This document shows, in pieces, positions 11,095 to 23,800 of a stretch of 64,000 nt of DNA. Every line of letters starts with the position of its first letter. Positions within the stretch are counted from its first letter, which is position 1. The stretch comes from Symsagittifera roscoffensis. Its lineage: Eukaryota; Xenacoelomorpha; Acoela; Convolutidae. The notes below the pieces were generated by a model. The model was given only the letters and a program-made list of their open reading frames with translations, was not told where the DNA came from and made no database searches. Both the position numbers and the translations under genes were made by a program. The stretch spans positions 27,900,057-27,964,056 of the forward strand of contig NC_087070.1 in the NCBI RefSeq assembly GCF_963678635.1. Direction: 5' to 3'.

Positions 11095-11573
11095 CTTGGC
11101 AGACTATTGAATCCATGCTCGTTTGGTGAGACGCTTACGCTTGAGGCTTTCGATGAACTTCACCAGCCCGTCACTTCAGGTAACTGAGCGAGCTGCCACA
11201 AAGTGGTCCCGGAAGCCAAGTTCTTGGGTTTTTACTCGATTGCGAGTGAGGCCAATCTTTTTCCCTCGGGTAGCAGAACGAGAGCGGATTGAGCTTAAAC
11301 CAGCAGTAGGCCTTATTGGGCTGTGGCGAGGAAAAAGAGAAGTTAACGAAAACCTCTCGACAAACTTTTGAAGGTTGTTCTACCCGAGGGTATAATCGAG
11401 TAGGTTGATCGAGTTAGTGGAAGTATTCATTGGATCTTTCATTTAAGGTTAATAAGAATAATTTGAGAGCAATTGAAAGATAGATGATCAGGTCGGAGAC
11501 AATGATTTTTTGGCGTTGTTCAGTATCTCACGCAGAATAATTCAACCCCTCTAGTGGCCAGCTAAGAAAGGAT
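11095..11573 (-). other. Deleted or unrecognisable middle of the LTR element
   Basis: The interval where protease, reverse transcriptase and RNase H should lie is under 500 bases and shows none of their motifs. This points to a large internal deletion between gag and the integrase region. Confidence 0.55.
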
Positions 11574-12357
11574 TTAATTTGCATACTGCAACTTGATTGC
11601 GCGAGAGAAATTGAGCGACTCGTCGCCCTCTAGCGGCGAGTCAAAAGAAGCATTATTTTTAATGCACGATTGTGATTGGCCGAATATCGTAGTGACCGTA
11701 GTGCCGCCCCTTATACCTTTTTGCTGATGATTATGGGGCAATAATTTTTGGAATGGTGCCGAGGTACTCGCTCCCTTCTCACATTCCAACGCTAGCTTCA
11801 GCGTATTGTCAAGGGTTTCCCTAGCCTTGATTAGTTGGCGCTGTACTTCTACATCGCGAACTCGTCCGATGAATAAATCTTTTATAGTGTCACGTTCATG
11901 GTCCTGAGGCCAATTGCATAATGCCGCTTGAGCAGTTAGTCGCGCAAAAAAGGGAGAAAAAAGAATCGGTTTCTAGCATAAATATCGTATTATACAGTTT
12001 GATCCGTTCTACCGTATAATCGCGAGCAGTTTGGAATAATGCTTCACACGCATCATGGAAGTCTTTGAAAGAGCACACATTAAGGTTGAGGTGTTGATGG
12101 AAGTCTGTAAAACGTCGCTTTCCTTCATTACCCAGGGAAAAGATTAATCGGCATTTGAGGCGAGCAGCTGCCTCATGGTAAAACCAATGCTGGCCAATAC
12201 GTGGGCCTTTTCGTCGACGCTCTGCGTTCCATTCGTCAGTTCTCCTTACAGCCGTCTCGGGCTACTGCGTCTTCTATAGCTGCTGGTGTCTCCGGTTTCG
12301 ACGGAGGTGTAAAAACATCGTTCGGCATAATGTTGTCTGTGAGGCCCACGGCCAAGA
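11574..12357 (-). pseudogene. Gag of the LTR element, frameshifted
   Basis: Two minus-strand frames together resemble a Ty3/Gypsy Gag. At 12,078-11,940 a segment includes FxDFHxAxxxLFQ-like and LYxxxFM motifs. At about 11,930-11,770 the typical Gag C-terminal pattern appears: Ala-rich then C-N-W, D-x-x-I-x-D-L-F-I-G, a charged helix, A-R-E-T, and A-L-E-C-E. A frameshift near 11,930 and several upstream stops separate them. No CCHC zinc knuckle was found. Confidence 0.68.
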
Positions 12358-12374
12358 AAAATTCATTTAACCCA
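12357..12374 (-). promoter_or_regulatory. Primer-binding site
   Basis: Directly internal to the right LTR the element's strand reads TGGGTTAAATGAAT. The initial TGG pairs with the CCA end of a primer tRNA. Which tRNA is used cannot be told from the sequence alone. Confidence 0.65.
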
Positions 12375-12720
12375 TGAGATAACCCACCCAGTACTGACTT
12401 AAGACTGAAGGGTTGAAAGTTAATAGTAACTTAATCAGTATCATAGATAGGTAGATTATGAATAGTATAGATAGATACACAACTTTGAATAGACTACTGA
12501 TGGTGAATAGGTAGAGGTTTAAAATAGGGACTCAGTTTAGAATAGGACTATCTTGTTAAGGATATCGCGCAACTGGCTAAACGCAAGACAACAGCACCAC
12601 GCTGCGACCGTTTAGATATGGATGAAAGACATATGACATAGTGAATCATAATTTAAAATGCATGAACAGTTTGAACACACATAGAATGCGAATACGAGGT
12701 ACAAAAGTCGCCTCATGACA
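12375..12720 (-). repeat. 5' LTR (right copy, 346 bp)
   Basis: TG...CA repeat matching 8303-8680, and shorter because of several small deletions. It is followed by ATGTC, the second target-site duplicate. The promoter of the element would be here, reading leftwards. Confidence 0.9.
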
Positions 12721-12725
12721 ATGTC

Positions 12726-14079
12726 GAAAAATTTTGGTCTGAATATTTTCAATTTTGACTAAATTAGAAAAAAAAATTGATGGGAGGCTGGCCTCCTCAC
12801 TTTGTTCTGCTACACTTTTAAAGTTTTTTATGCGCAATGTTACCTATTCACCTCTCATTCTTGCAGTTTTTCGCCTGAGTTAGTTGCTTGTTATTGGATT
12901 TGTTTTCGATATGTACAGATTTTGTTAAAGCGTCAAAGAACATATTAGTCGGGTTCATTTTTTGCTCGTTTTCTTGCCAAATTTGCTTTTTTGACGTTTT
13001 GAGGTTTAAATGTTGAGTTCCTGTTAAAATCAAATGTTTTTTCTTATGGTAGAAGTAAGGTAAATTATGCTCTCCAGTTACGAAAGCAGTAACTGCGCGA
13101 AAGTGGATTAAATGTTTCGATTTCCTTATTGGTCCGTTTTTTATTCTAATTGAGCTAGTTTTATGAAAAAATTGTTACTCGCTAAATGTTCATGAAGTTA
13201 AGGGAGCTTCAGCTTGACATATTTTTCTCCGAAGTTCGAAAGTTTCTTAAAAAAATTCATTTTTTTTCAGTTTTTCGGGAGTTCATTAAATTTTTTCCAG
13301 TGGTTTGTTGGCCGTTTTCTTTAAAAATGAATTCCTTTTCTTGAGTCATCATGGTCACAACGTTTTGTGCCACTTCCGCAGCAACTAGTTCTTCTTTTTT
13401 TCACAAAAGTTACAGGGATATTCTGGAACTATTGTGGGTAATGATAAATGTTTTCCGACAATTGAAATGGGAAGGCACTTCGTATTCGAGCTTGGACAAG
13501 TTTCGCGTTTTAAAAAATTTCATTTGCGCTCTCGTTGTTTGTTCCAATTGCAGTGGGTTTGAACGAAGGGTTCCCTCTCGATGTTGTATCTGCCTTTAAT
13601 TATGTCGACTACAAACATTATAAGAACTTGAATATGCATTTCATGTAATAAGGATAGTGGCAAAAATGGAAGTTTTTTTAACCTCCAAACTTTTATTGCC
13701 TATGATTTACTTTGAAGCCTGTGACTTATTGTTGTCGATCATCCTTAAGTCTGATTTTTTGGCCTTTTACAAAATTGCACCGTATGCAATGATTGGGTCA
13801 ATTTAGTTTCTATAGAATTTTTTTTTGGCGTGCCAAAACTGTTAGTGATGTTTCGTTTCATGTTAAAAGATATTCTTAAAATACTCTCTCACATCTTCAA
13901 ACTTTGCAGCGTTTGCTGACCAGGAAGTCGCTTACCCGATACATCATTTCGCAAATGTGGCTTCCACTTGTCCTTTGGTTTCCAGGTCTTTTTCATTCTC
14001 TGCTTGTTCGATTGTTCTTCCATATAGCGGGACACTTACGTTTTCTTTCAGCTTCAGAGTTTTACATTGTTTGATATTC
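12726..14079. other. Mostly featureless; fragment of the next LINE
   Basis: No exon or element was recognised, except that 13,930-13,975 (CGCTTACCCGATACATCATTT and following) is a diverged direct repeat of 14,570-14,615. It is therefore a detached or duplicated piece of the RT relic that follows. Confidence 0.5.
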
Positions 14080-14660
14080 AAGTGTCATCAAGCCCTGGTT
14101 TGCCCTCTGTTTTCGTAATCTAAGGTAGCAACTCCATTGTTTTGTAGCTTTTCCATGATTTTCTCATGGCCAACTTTGTCGATCGCTTTTTCAAAAACGA
14201 GGTAGAGAGCCGTGAGCATTGGAAGCTTGAAATTGTCATACATTTCCCTCAAGTATAGGATCATTTGTGTCATTGTAGGTTTATATTTCGTGAAGCCATT
14301 CTGATCTTTGTAGATGTTAAGCCCAATTTCTCTGTATAGTTTATCAAAAATTCATGTTTCAAGGGCTTTTGATGTGCACGCCAGAAAAGAGATGAGACGA
14401 TACTTGGAAATTTCTTGTTATCTCCATGGTTAAACAGGGGTATAATGTTACTAGTTTTCCATAAGTTAGGGTAGATATGTTTATCTACGATTGCATTGAA
14501 GACAAGTTTCAAAAGAACTAAGTAATCAACAAGTTTTTTGAGAGGTAAATTTCATAAACCGTCAGGACCCCTCGCTTACCCGATGCATCATTTCTCAAAT
14601 GCGGCTTCCACTTGTTCTTTGCTAATTAAGATATTATTAATTTTCGGGTGATGTTAAAAT
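14080..14660 (-). pseudogene. LINE reverse-transcriptase relic
   Basis: Reading leftwards from 14,640 there is an EQVEAAFE-like helix, then GPDG (near 14,560), then the P-x-x-W-K-x-x-x-I-I-P-L-F-x-x-G-D motif of non-LTR RTs (14,400-14,480). RT motif A follows as YLVFEKAIDK (near 14,190). The frame is interrupted at 14,270-14,273 and by earlier stops. This covers the RT fingers only; the catalytic FADD box and endonuclease are missing. It is a decayed, truncated non-LTR retrotransposon. Confidence 0.75.
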
Positions 14661-16796
14661 ATCTGAGTTTCTTTGAAAGTTCGAGGTTGTGAAAAAAATA
14701 AGTTAGAAAGCTGAGTATTAAAAAGTAACTTGCTTAGAGATGTTTGCCTTGAGATTTTGCCGGTTGGCTGTCATATCAAAGTACTCACCACAATAAAAAC
14801 TGAAAAAAGTTGATGTATTCAAGTTTTCCGGCCTTTTCTTGCATATGCTAGTATTATAATCAGATACAGCCGCTCTATCCATCTCCTTTTACCTCCAACC
14901 CCTTTCATTTTGAAAAAATGCTTGTGTGCTTCAATTAAGGGTTAATTCCTTTCACTCTGATCTTTTCTTGATTGTTTTGCGAATTGGTGATTGATTCTTT
15001 GCATTAAAAAATGTAATTATTAGTCTGTTTCAATTTTTTTCTAATATACAACCAACTAGTATTCGAAGTAGTAGGCATGAAAAATTCTGTTTGTTTTCTC
15101 CCTCCCTTTTCAATTGATTATGGTTGTTCATGCTTGATTCTTTTAATTTTCTTATGATACTGGCGAATTTTTTTTGTTTGATATACAACAGTCTAAAAAG
15201 TGTATCAATTGATAGAATACTACAGAAGCAATGTTGTTGCAATAATTAAATATGGTGTTCTGATTTACGGCCGTTGTTGTCAAAGCTCAGTCGAGTGTTG
15301 GTTTCTTCTGCAAAAAATATATTAAATTTATGTTTTTTTTTTCGTAAGCGAAGTGAGAACTGCAATGACATCTTTCTGAAATACAATTATCTGTGTTCAA
15401 ATTTTATGGTTAATAACTGCTTAAGTTTGTACTGCGTTCAATCAAAAGTTTACTTTAAATGACTTCCTGAACAACCTGTTCTCTTTCGATACAAACCAAA
15501 AACAAACAAGGAAATGGACATTCAAGTTGCTTGTAGAACCACTATGTAAGAATAAGATTGAGCGTGTTTCTATTCGATATCGTATTTGTAAACTCTTCGA
15601 TAACTAAGATCGGAAAATTTGTTCCTGAAAACATTTAGAATTTGTAAGAATAAGAAATTAACGTCTTCTATCATAAAGTGAAAAATCTGTATTTATTGCA
15701 AAATGATGACTTATTGAAATTTGTCGTTAACCTATATATTTTTCTTTTTGAACAGTCGTGAGTGGTTAAATACTACCAAGCATGCTATTTTATTCAGCAT
15801 TTTACCTGGTAAAATTTGAGGCCTCAGAAGCTTCTAGTTAAGGAGATGTGGCCATTTTTCGATTTTTAAAATAAAAAGATTTTTTTTTCCCATTTGACTT
15901 AAGTATTTAGAGTGCAGATATGCTTGTACCGTTTCAGATTAATCTTTATATACAAGAAATCAGCGTTATACGGAACCAAAATGAAAAACACAGAAAAAGA
16001 AACAAAATTTGTGTTTTTTTCTGCATTTTTTTTATTACCTCTTCAACAACTCGTTCCTTCATAGCAATAATCAGTTTGTGTTGATCAATTAATTTTTTTG
16101 CCTATAAACACGATCTGAAAAATTTCGAGAATTCAGGTTCGATTTTTTTATTATCGTTTTTTTCTAAGAAGATTTAATAATTCAATAAGGGTAGACGTTA
16201 CAGGACCTAACGGTCTCGTTGTCCATCCTTTCTCCTTTCATCGTCTCATTGGTTGAATTATTATAGCATTGAAATGTGGGCTTAGGAAATAATTTTTTTT
16301 CTTCCTTTCGTTCTTTCTTTCTTTACTTCTTTCTTTACTTCTTCCTATCGTTCTGTCTATCAAATCAGTGCTGGAATCCAAATAACGACTGAAAGTGCTT
16401 CAATACGATACTAAACGCAATCAATTTTGAATATTCTTTGAGATACCTAAAATTGAGTTAAATAATCTGTTAGTTGTTTATTAATTAGTCACCTGTTAGT
16501 AGTAACAAGAAAAACGGATAATATTCTTAGCGACAGGTGAAAAGATTAATTTGTATCATTTAACTGTTTAAACTAAACTGGCTTTTCAGTATTCAGGACA
16601 TGGGTGTATTTGATTTATTGGAGTTTCTATAGGTTTCAGTTTTGATGAATTACTTTTTCTCAATCAATCGATATTAGCTCGGTCATTTGTTTGTTTCTCT
16701 AAGGTTTTCATGGAAATATTCTGGAATGAGTGGACTGACAGATGGTGCAAAGGAGGATCTGGTTTCTTTCTGTAATAATAAAACTGTCCAATATTG
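14661..16796. other. Presumed upstream region of the RAD54L2-like gene
   Basis: AT-rich sequence with a pyrimidine-rich patch (CTTTCTTT-type) at 16,300-16,360. No coding feature is supported. The promoter and any 5' non-coding exon of the gene starting at 16,822 should lie here or further left, but no TATA box, initiator or CpG-rich stretch can be called with confidence. Confidence 0.4.
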
Positions 16797-16886
16797 ATGC
16801 GGGTAGAACTTGCGAGGAGTGATGCAACCGGAAAAGAATGCAAGACAGCAAGATGTCAGCGAACAGACAGTCAATTCGGCAAATAG
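16797..16886 (+). promoter_or_regulatory. Possible upstream ORF overlapping the RAD54L2-like start
   Basis: An ATG at 16,797 opens a 29-codon frame that overlaps the main ATG (16,822) out of frame and stops at 16,884-16,886. If the mRNA leader includes it, scanning ribosomes would meet it first, which usually lowers translation of the main frame. An in-frame TAG at 16,804-16,806 closes the main frame upstream, so 16,822 is the first possible ATG unless a spliced leader exon exists. Confidence 0.35.
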
Positions 16887-17836
16887 AATAGATAGTATAG
16901 CAGGCAACGACTTAAATGTTAGAGACAGTAGTTTAGATTTAAACAAGAAAGAAGATGCCAGATTAAATATAGCTACTAATAATTCAGAAGCTCAGATTAA
17001 AGTAACTGATTATGATCAGTCAATGAACGACCACAGCAAAGAAGAAAATATGAGCGAAGATGACTTTGATCTGTACAGTGACGTCGATTTGGACTCCGAT
17101 GACGTCAGAAGCGGGGCTGAAGAATCTGACGAAGACACGGAAGGAGCAGCGAGTGTCTCAGAAAACGAAGACATGGGAGGAAATGACCAGCGAGCAAAAT
17201 CGAATCAGCTGGTGGAAACATCAATCTTAGCTTTAGATGGAATAGAGGAGGCTAGAGTTAAATTTCCCGATTCGGATAGAAAAGATTTAGTGGAGCAACA
17301 TAGTGGTTCTAGAACAGATTTAAAACGTAGCAGAGGCTCGATTGGTTTGAAAAATGAGTCTGTTTTGAGCAAACGAGAAAAACTGCTGGAAAAGAGAAGA
17401 AAACGATCAAGAGTGGATAAAATCAGGGATGATGAAAAAGAACGTTGTAAAAAGTCGAGGAGCGGTGGAGGTGTTACAAGAAGGAATATCAGGAACGTAA
17501 TGCAGAGTAGTGACCTGAATTCGGATACCCTCCGAGCACTGAAAGAGGAAGAAGAACGCATGAAGAGATTAGGGATTGTGGTAGGAGAAAACGACGCTGG
17601 GAGTCAGCTGTTGTCGGAAGAAATGAATTGCGAGTTAGAAGACGATGAACTCAAAAATACAAGCCCACGTGATCAAACTATAGATGTAATAAAAGCGCAG
17701 GAAACTGAAAAGCCTACTGTTAAAGGTAAAAGTGGAATCAGCGGCAAAAACGTGGCAAATGAACTGGTTGTTCTTCTGAGTGATGAAGATGATGATAGTA
17801 GTGACAATCTGTCTGCTGGATCAAATCAGATCATTC
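16822..17836 (+). CDS. RAD54L2: RAD54L2-like exon 1 (N-terminal acidic region)
   Basis: Residues 1-338, ending in phase 1 at a strong donor (C|GTAAGT). It is strongly acidic, with Ser/Asp/Glu clusters around residues 75-115. A very basic helix follows (about 183-218), a probable nuclear localisation signal. Then comes RRNIR (near 220) and a Glu-rich helix; the same pair occurs in human ARIP4. Near residue 315 is VVLLSDED, hydrophobic residues followed by Ser/Asp, the form of a SUMO-interacting motif. Confidence 0.88.
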
Positions 17837-20800
17837 GTAAGTTTATTGTCCTTTAGAAAAGTTCATTTATTCATTGTTTATTTCGTGTCTGCCCAGAGCG
17901 ACTATATGACAAGTTTTTTAATGATCAAGTTATTGGTATTTTAGACGGTGAGAGTTTTTCCTCCGACGAAGACGATATTATATGTATCAGTGAGAAGCGA
18001 ACAAGTCAGCCCCATCTGCCCTCTTCCCAGCTGACCGGTGCGGGGGAGGATTACGAGGGAGAGACAGACGCAGAGTACGAAGGCGGAGACGGAGGGGAGC
18101 CAAATGGAGAGGCTGATCAGTCCAACTCAAACTCGCCAGGTAATTGTCTTTAAAAAAGAGAAGAATTTATTTCTCCATGTAGTATTCAGCAAATTTGTGA
18201 ACAGTTTACTCGGTATAACAATGGAAAGGATAGGCGAAAGGCACTTGAAAATGCCCAGTTTGAGCCTACTCTCAAGATAATCATGTCATTACTTCAAGAT
18301 TTTAACTGGTTTAATAAAAATATACAAATACGAAAACTTATGTATCAATATATAATTCTTTTACGTAGAAAAAGAACAAAATTCAGACTTAAAACCAAAC
18401 CTAGAGACCAGATAGCTGGCCAAAAACAAGTCAGTTGCATTCCATTAAGTGCATATGAAAAAGAATAAGACCAACAAAGAAATATATTTTACTTAGTTTT
18501 TTTGCATCAAATTTTTTTCTGAAAAATCGTAAAAGCAGCAATTTCTCGAAATCCACAAGGATCTAGACGGTCAAATTTTCAGCTTAAATTCGCAGCCCTA
18601 CTTTAGCTTCCCGACTGCGCCTTAATAAGTGTCAATTAATCAAAGCTAACCTAAATAATCAAAACTAATTATCAAATATAAAAATTATAAAGAGACAAAG
18701 CTTGGCATTTCCTACAAAAATTCTTTTTACCCTTGCGATGAGCAAGGGTATTGCAATCGGGTACTAGACTTTTTCCCCATAAACAATTTTGTTCACAGAT
18801 TAGTCATCTTAGTAGAAATGGAAAATATCAATTCTAACATGCCCACTTCCTTGAAATTCACATAAAACTTCTATCCTTTAACTAGTATCTAGGTAAAGGC
18901 TGTTTCCGGTTGAAATTAATTTTTCAAAAAAAATACTCGAAGTTTTTTCCGGGTTCGTGGTTTTTTGTCGATTCATTCATGAGTTTCTGTCGATTCATTT
19001 TCCCTCGTTTTTTGAAAATCATTTTTAAAAATCTGGCAGGGTTGCTATTGGCCTACTTTTTAAAATGGTTTTATTCCAATTATAACAGTTTTTATTTTAC
19101 TATAACTGAAAGTTCAGTAAGTTGTAAATTTACCGATTTTGCGTATATTTATATCTTTTTTAAAAATATTTCAACAGATTTTTTATTTCGGCCTAGTCAA
19201 TTTATATTGCGTAATTTTAAGGGCAAAATGTATTCGTAAAGGGTTATGTGCTTCAGTATGATGGGTCGTAAAACCCATGAAATGTTTAATGACAACAGTT
19301 TTGTTTTTGGCTCAACAGGCTTCGACCCTAAATTTATTGCCGCTTGGTGAAGTAATTCCACTTTTTCAAGGCTGTTATGAACCTCATCCGATATAACCAT
19401 GAAGTTTCTGTAGCTGCAGTTTTTCGAACTTTTTCACCTTCTATTTTCAAGTATTTTTTTCAACTTAACTTAGAAGAAAATCTTTTGGCTTCTGTCTGTT
19501 TTTTCAACTGACTATTTTGTAGCGCATTTCGAAGTTTTTCAAGCTAGTTCAATTCTGGCTGTTGTGCTCGGTCACAGGTTATCATCAAAACGAGTTTAAG
19601 TTTGAAACAAATAGTTGAAAATTTCGGGTTATCTTTTTTGGCATTTTGTTTTAATTTTTAATGAGTCGGAGGCTTTGTGTATCGCAAGTTGTGCAAAGCT
19701 AAGCTTCGCCTCCGTGTTCAGTTTGTGTACAAAAATTAAATTTTGACGACTGCTCGTTTGCTTAATTTTAGCAGGCAATAAACAGTTCTCGCATAAAATA
19801 TTAAGAAGCTTTGATCCACGATTCTACAGCGATGCAGATGTCATTTTACTAAAGCACATTGGGTTTTGGGAATCTTACCACAAAGTTTTTGAGTATTAAA
19901 GGATATTTGTCGGCAAAAATCTGATTCAAAAAATTATCAGATTGCAAATTGTTGATTTTATAAGACGAACAGTTCATGGACTGACAATATCTTGCATTCT
20001 TATGTTAAATCAATACCGCTCAATCTCATTTTGGCAATATGACATGGAAATGTAACTTGTTGTCCACTATGATACGCACACGATACTTTGGAAGAAACAG
20101 CATCATTATTGAAAGCTTCAGTATTGTGAATAAAATTTGTCAGAAGTTTTAACTGCTTTTTGGTTAATTTATTTGAGACTAACCAAGCATGGAGCTCCAA
20201 CAAATCTAAATAAAAGTCACTTGGAGTCTGAATGGATACAATTATGTTTTTATCTGCAAACAGAAGTGCCTCCTAATTTTTTGGTACGCGAGTCATCATT
20301 AATGTATAAAAGAAAAAGGAGTGGACCCAGCACAGGAACTTTGGTTTATAGAAAGCCGGTAGGATTTTTCATTACTTATCTCAACGCATTGGAACGTATC
20401 AGATTGATAGCTCCTTTATCATTTAAGACTAACACCTCTGATTCTATAGAGCTCCAATTTAATCAGCAAATTTCTATGATCGAGAGTATCGAATGCTTTT
20501 CTTAAATCAAAAAAGAAACTACCTATTGTTTTTTTTAGAACTGAGTCTCAACGCTTCGGTTAAGCATCAATAATTGCATCTTTTTCTGGAAGTCCTAATT
20601 GCTTTTATTAAATTAGATTGAATTTTTCCAAATAATTGAAGGTTCGTGATTACATGATCTTTTAACGCTCGCGCTTATCGAGCGTTTTCAAATCGGAATG
20701 CGGGCTTTTTTTCGGGTTAACAACTGGTTTAACAAAATCTTTCAAATCACTTGACATGCTACGCAGATGACATGCTCAATTTTCTGAAAATTAAAATTTA

Positions 20801-23800
20801 ACTACCTGGTGGGTTCTAGTTACTTTTGGGTAGTTTCAGGGGGAACTTGAAAATTTCAAGTCTTTTACAAAACCAGTTTTTTTTCGGCTCAACTTGTCAG
20901 CTCAAAAATTTTCAAAAAAGGGTATTCATTAAAAAAGAGTGCCTAAATCATGGAGATATGAGGTTATGCATTAGCGGCAATTCAGTTTTTTTAACAAAGT
21001 TTTCGTCCTCCCATGTCTGAGATTCTGTGTTCAACCCTAAGAACGGGTTGTGGAAAGCTCCTTTGTATACGCTACTACGCCCACTTGCTTTTGACACAAA
21101 TTTATGGCTCTTGGAAAAGTCAAAGTTTTGATGTTTTGACAGTTTTGTAACATTTTCGACTTTTCTCGAACTTGTCTGCGAAACTTGGGTTTTTGGGTTG
21201 AATCGAAATTACAGGTTGAAAGAATCTCTTCTGTATAAGCGGCGACGACCAATCTTTTTCAACAAAACTATAGTCGTCGGACATAACAATTTTCTGGTTT
21301 GTTAAACGTTTTTTTGAATTTTCGTCGATAAATATCCTGCCAAATCTGATATCACATGCCAAATCTGATTCTCGGACATGTACGTTTTTTGGAATTTTCT
21401 CGATAACTATCCTGTCAAATCTGTAATCATAGGTTTAATCGACGACACAACGGGTTGTTGGAAGCTCACCGTTAAACTTTGCTACGCCCACTAATCTTTT
21501 TTGGTCTTCAAACAAGTGAAAGTTTAGGGATACCGAAAAGTCAAGTTTTTGAGCCCTTTTTTGAGATGATGAAAGTTGCAATCGAAAGAAGCGGTTGCGC
21601 TAATTTTTTCCCGCAGAAGCGGCTACTTCTGAATTTTTTGCAACAGATAGTTGTCTTTGTGAAAATTTCGAAATCTGAAAATTTTTCTTTATTCTCACTT
21701 ATTGTAGTAGAGGAATAACTAAGGTTCTGGGCAAAGTCAAATTTTTGAAATTAACCATTACGTCACGCATCATTATAAAAAATTGAAAAATATCAAACAG
21801 GAACCTCCTTCGTCAAAGATGAAACTTTTGCTGCAATTGTTCAGCAGAGAAATGGGTCGGTAATTATTTAAATCTAGCGTGCTATCCGTTTTATGAATGG
21901 GTATAAAACAGAATATTGGAGTATAAAACAGAAACAGTATAAAACTTTATCTGAATTTTCAGATAAAAAGAGCCAGATTCGAAGGATAGATTTATAATAA
22001 AAGTTAGATGGGGCGCGATGAGACAGGAGGCCACCCTCAAGAAATTATTGCTTTATTCATCAACATCTGATTGTTTTGGCTTACGTCTGTTCAATGCATT
22101 TTTTACCTCATAGAAGTGCAGCAATACAGATACATTGATTGCGAAGCACTAAAGATTTTGATGTTTAGCTCAGATTTTGCAAATTAATCTGCTAGATTCG
22201 ATCCTGCTGAAGTGAAGAACTCTTTGAACGCTTTCGAAAATGCTCCCTGTTCAACGACATTTGAACCATTAACGCGCAAGCCTTCAACAGCACTGCTTTT
22301 TGTATTTTTACCGGTTATTTCATTTAATAACTTGAACACTTGGCAATTGTTACAGTTGCTAACCTTTCTATCGTTCCTTTGCCAAACTTTCTATCGTTCC
22401 CTTGCTAAATTTTCAATCGTTTCTTTTCTAACTTTTCTATCGCCCGCCACGCGTTAATTTTTTTCACTTTCAAGCAAAAGTTAACTTAGCTTATAAGCTT
22501 GTAAGCGAATTGAGCAAGCAAAGTTCGTGAAGTAATATCGTCGTATTTGGTCGTATGGTTTGCTTAAAAATCTAGCGAAACTTTAAATGTGAATACAAAC
22601 TGTTGGAATTATAAACAAATTTGGTCGATAGGGATCGTGAGTCAGAACAGGATTCTCGTGAATGTGGGCCATTCTTCCGAGGACCCGGACATTTGTCTCT
22701 CTCGGGAGATATCTAGGACAGTGAAACCACACCAGATCCAGGGCATCCGGTTCCTCTATGCAAACGTAGTCGAAAACCTATCCAGGTATTATTTTTTAGT
22801 TGAATTCGTATTTCAACTCATTTTTTGGTTTTGACGAGACTAAGGTAGTAAACGGATAATCTGCTTGTTCATATCGATTTTTACATATTTCTCGCCTCAG
22901 CAAATTAAATTAACTAAGTAGCCAAGCATTGGAAATAGTTCTGAATTTGGTATGTGTTTAGATTCAGGGAGAGTGCTGGCTTCGGTTGTATACTGGGCCA
23001 CTCGATGGGACTGGGAAAGACACTCCAGGTGGTAGCCTTTTCCCACCTCCTACTCACAAACCACATTTGCAAACGCATACTCGTCATTGTACCCATCAAC
23101 ACCATACAGGTGCTTCTTTCGTTCATCATTTCCGAAGTGTCACCACATTCTGATTCTGCCGCTTTGTTTCAACTCCATTTTAAAGTCCATCGGATATGAC
23201 GAATTCTTATATTTTATATCAGTCTTACTAGTGGCGGGAAAACGAAAGTTGAATACCTGATTGGCTGAGGTTCGGATTATTAATTGTAAAACGTTTTATT
23301 CACTTTGATATGTGTTTAGAATTGGGTGAGTGAATTTTCTCATTGGACCAACTGTGATGTGTTCGATCTGAATGTCTTCCGAAGTGAGTCAGCGAAACAA
23401 CAGCAAGATGCACGCAAACAGGCAGTCATAGACACAAAGCAGCAGCTCGTGAACAGATTCGAGGCAATCGTCAACAAAGTCATTTCTGCGCCTCCTTCAC
23501 ATGAAGACGAACAAATAGTCCATGTGCTGACTAACATGTGCGATGATTGGACAGATATCGAGTTTGACTTCCCACTGCAGGGTCAGACTTTTACTTTTGC
23601 CTCAATAGAAGCCCAAATGCAGCAACTATATTTCGAACCTCGAAGTGAAAATCACTCCGAGAGTCAAACTAAATCAGTCGGCAACGCAATTGAACCTGCA
23701 ATTGTTTTCGATTCAAATTTGTTACCAGATCTTGACATTGATGCTGATAATATATTAACAACAGAAGTGGGAGACACTTCGCTGGACTGTTTGCCGGACT

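Larger units (their letters stand above)
8303..12720 (-). mobile_element. Complete but internally deleted Ty3/Gypsy-like LTR retrotransposon
   Basis: A 4.4-kb insertion bounded by direct LTRs that read TG...CA, with an exact 5-bp target duplication, a primer-binding site and a polypurine tract. All coding remnants are on the minus strand, so transcription would start in the right LTR. In order from the right they are a Gag remnant (about 12.35-11.57 kb), an integrase with zinc-binding and DD35E regions (11.09-10.19 kb) and a Pro/Ser-rich tail (10.18-9.3 kb). No protease, reverse transcriptase or RNase H could be found between Gag and integrase, so the middle of pol is deleted or beyond recognition. 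Stops and frameshifts make it non-autonomous. LTR differences and indels show it is not a very recent insertion. Confidence 0.88.
18140..22631. other. Intron 2 (4.5 kb): repeats and a LINE relic
   Basis: Apart from the separately listed repeats (18,727; 20,130; 21,043; 22,362) the intron shows no coding sequence. Frames at 18,038-18,468 that continue past the exon 2 donor are read-through of the intron. A GCAAAGCTAAGCTTCGCCTCCGTGT tail near 19,695 matches the end of the SINE family, so a SINE fragment may lie just before it. Confidence 0.6.

Noticed and set aside
17205..17561. 118-codon minus-strand frame
   Set aside because: Exact antisense of RAD54L2-like exon 1, serine-rich only because that exon is Glu/Asp/Arg-rich. 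No independent evidence.
23110..23199. Extension of exon 4 into the following intron
   Set aside because: The frame continues about 28 codons, but the conserved NTIQ-NW join is restored only by splicing 23,109 to 23,320.
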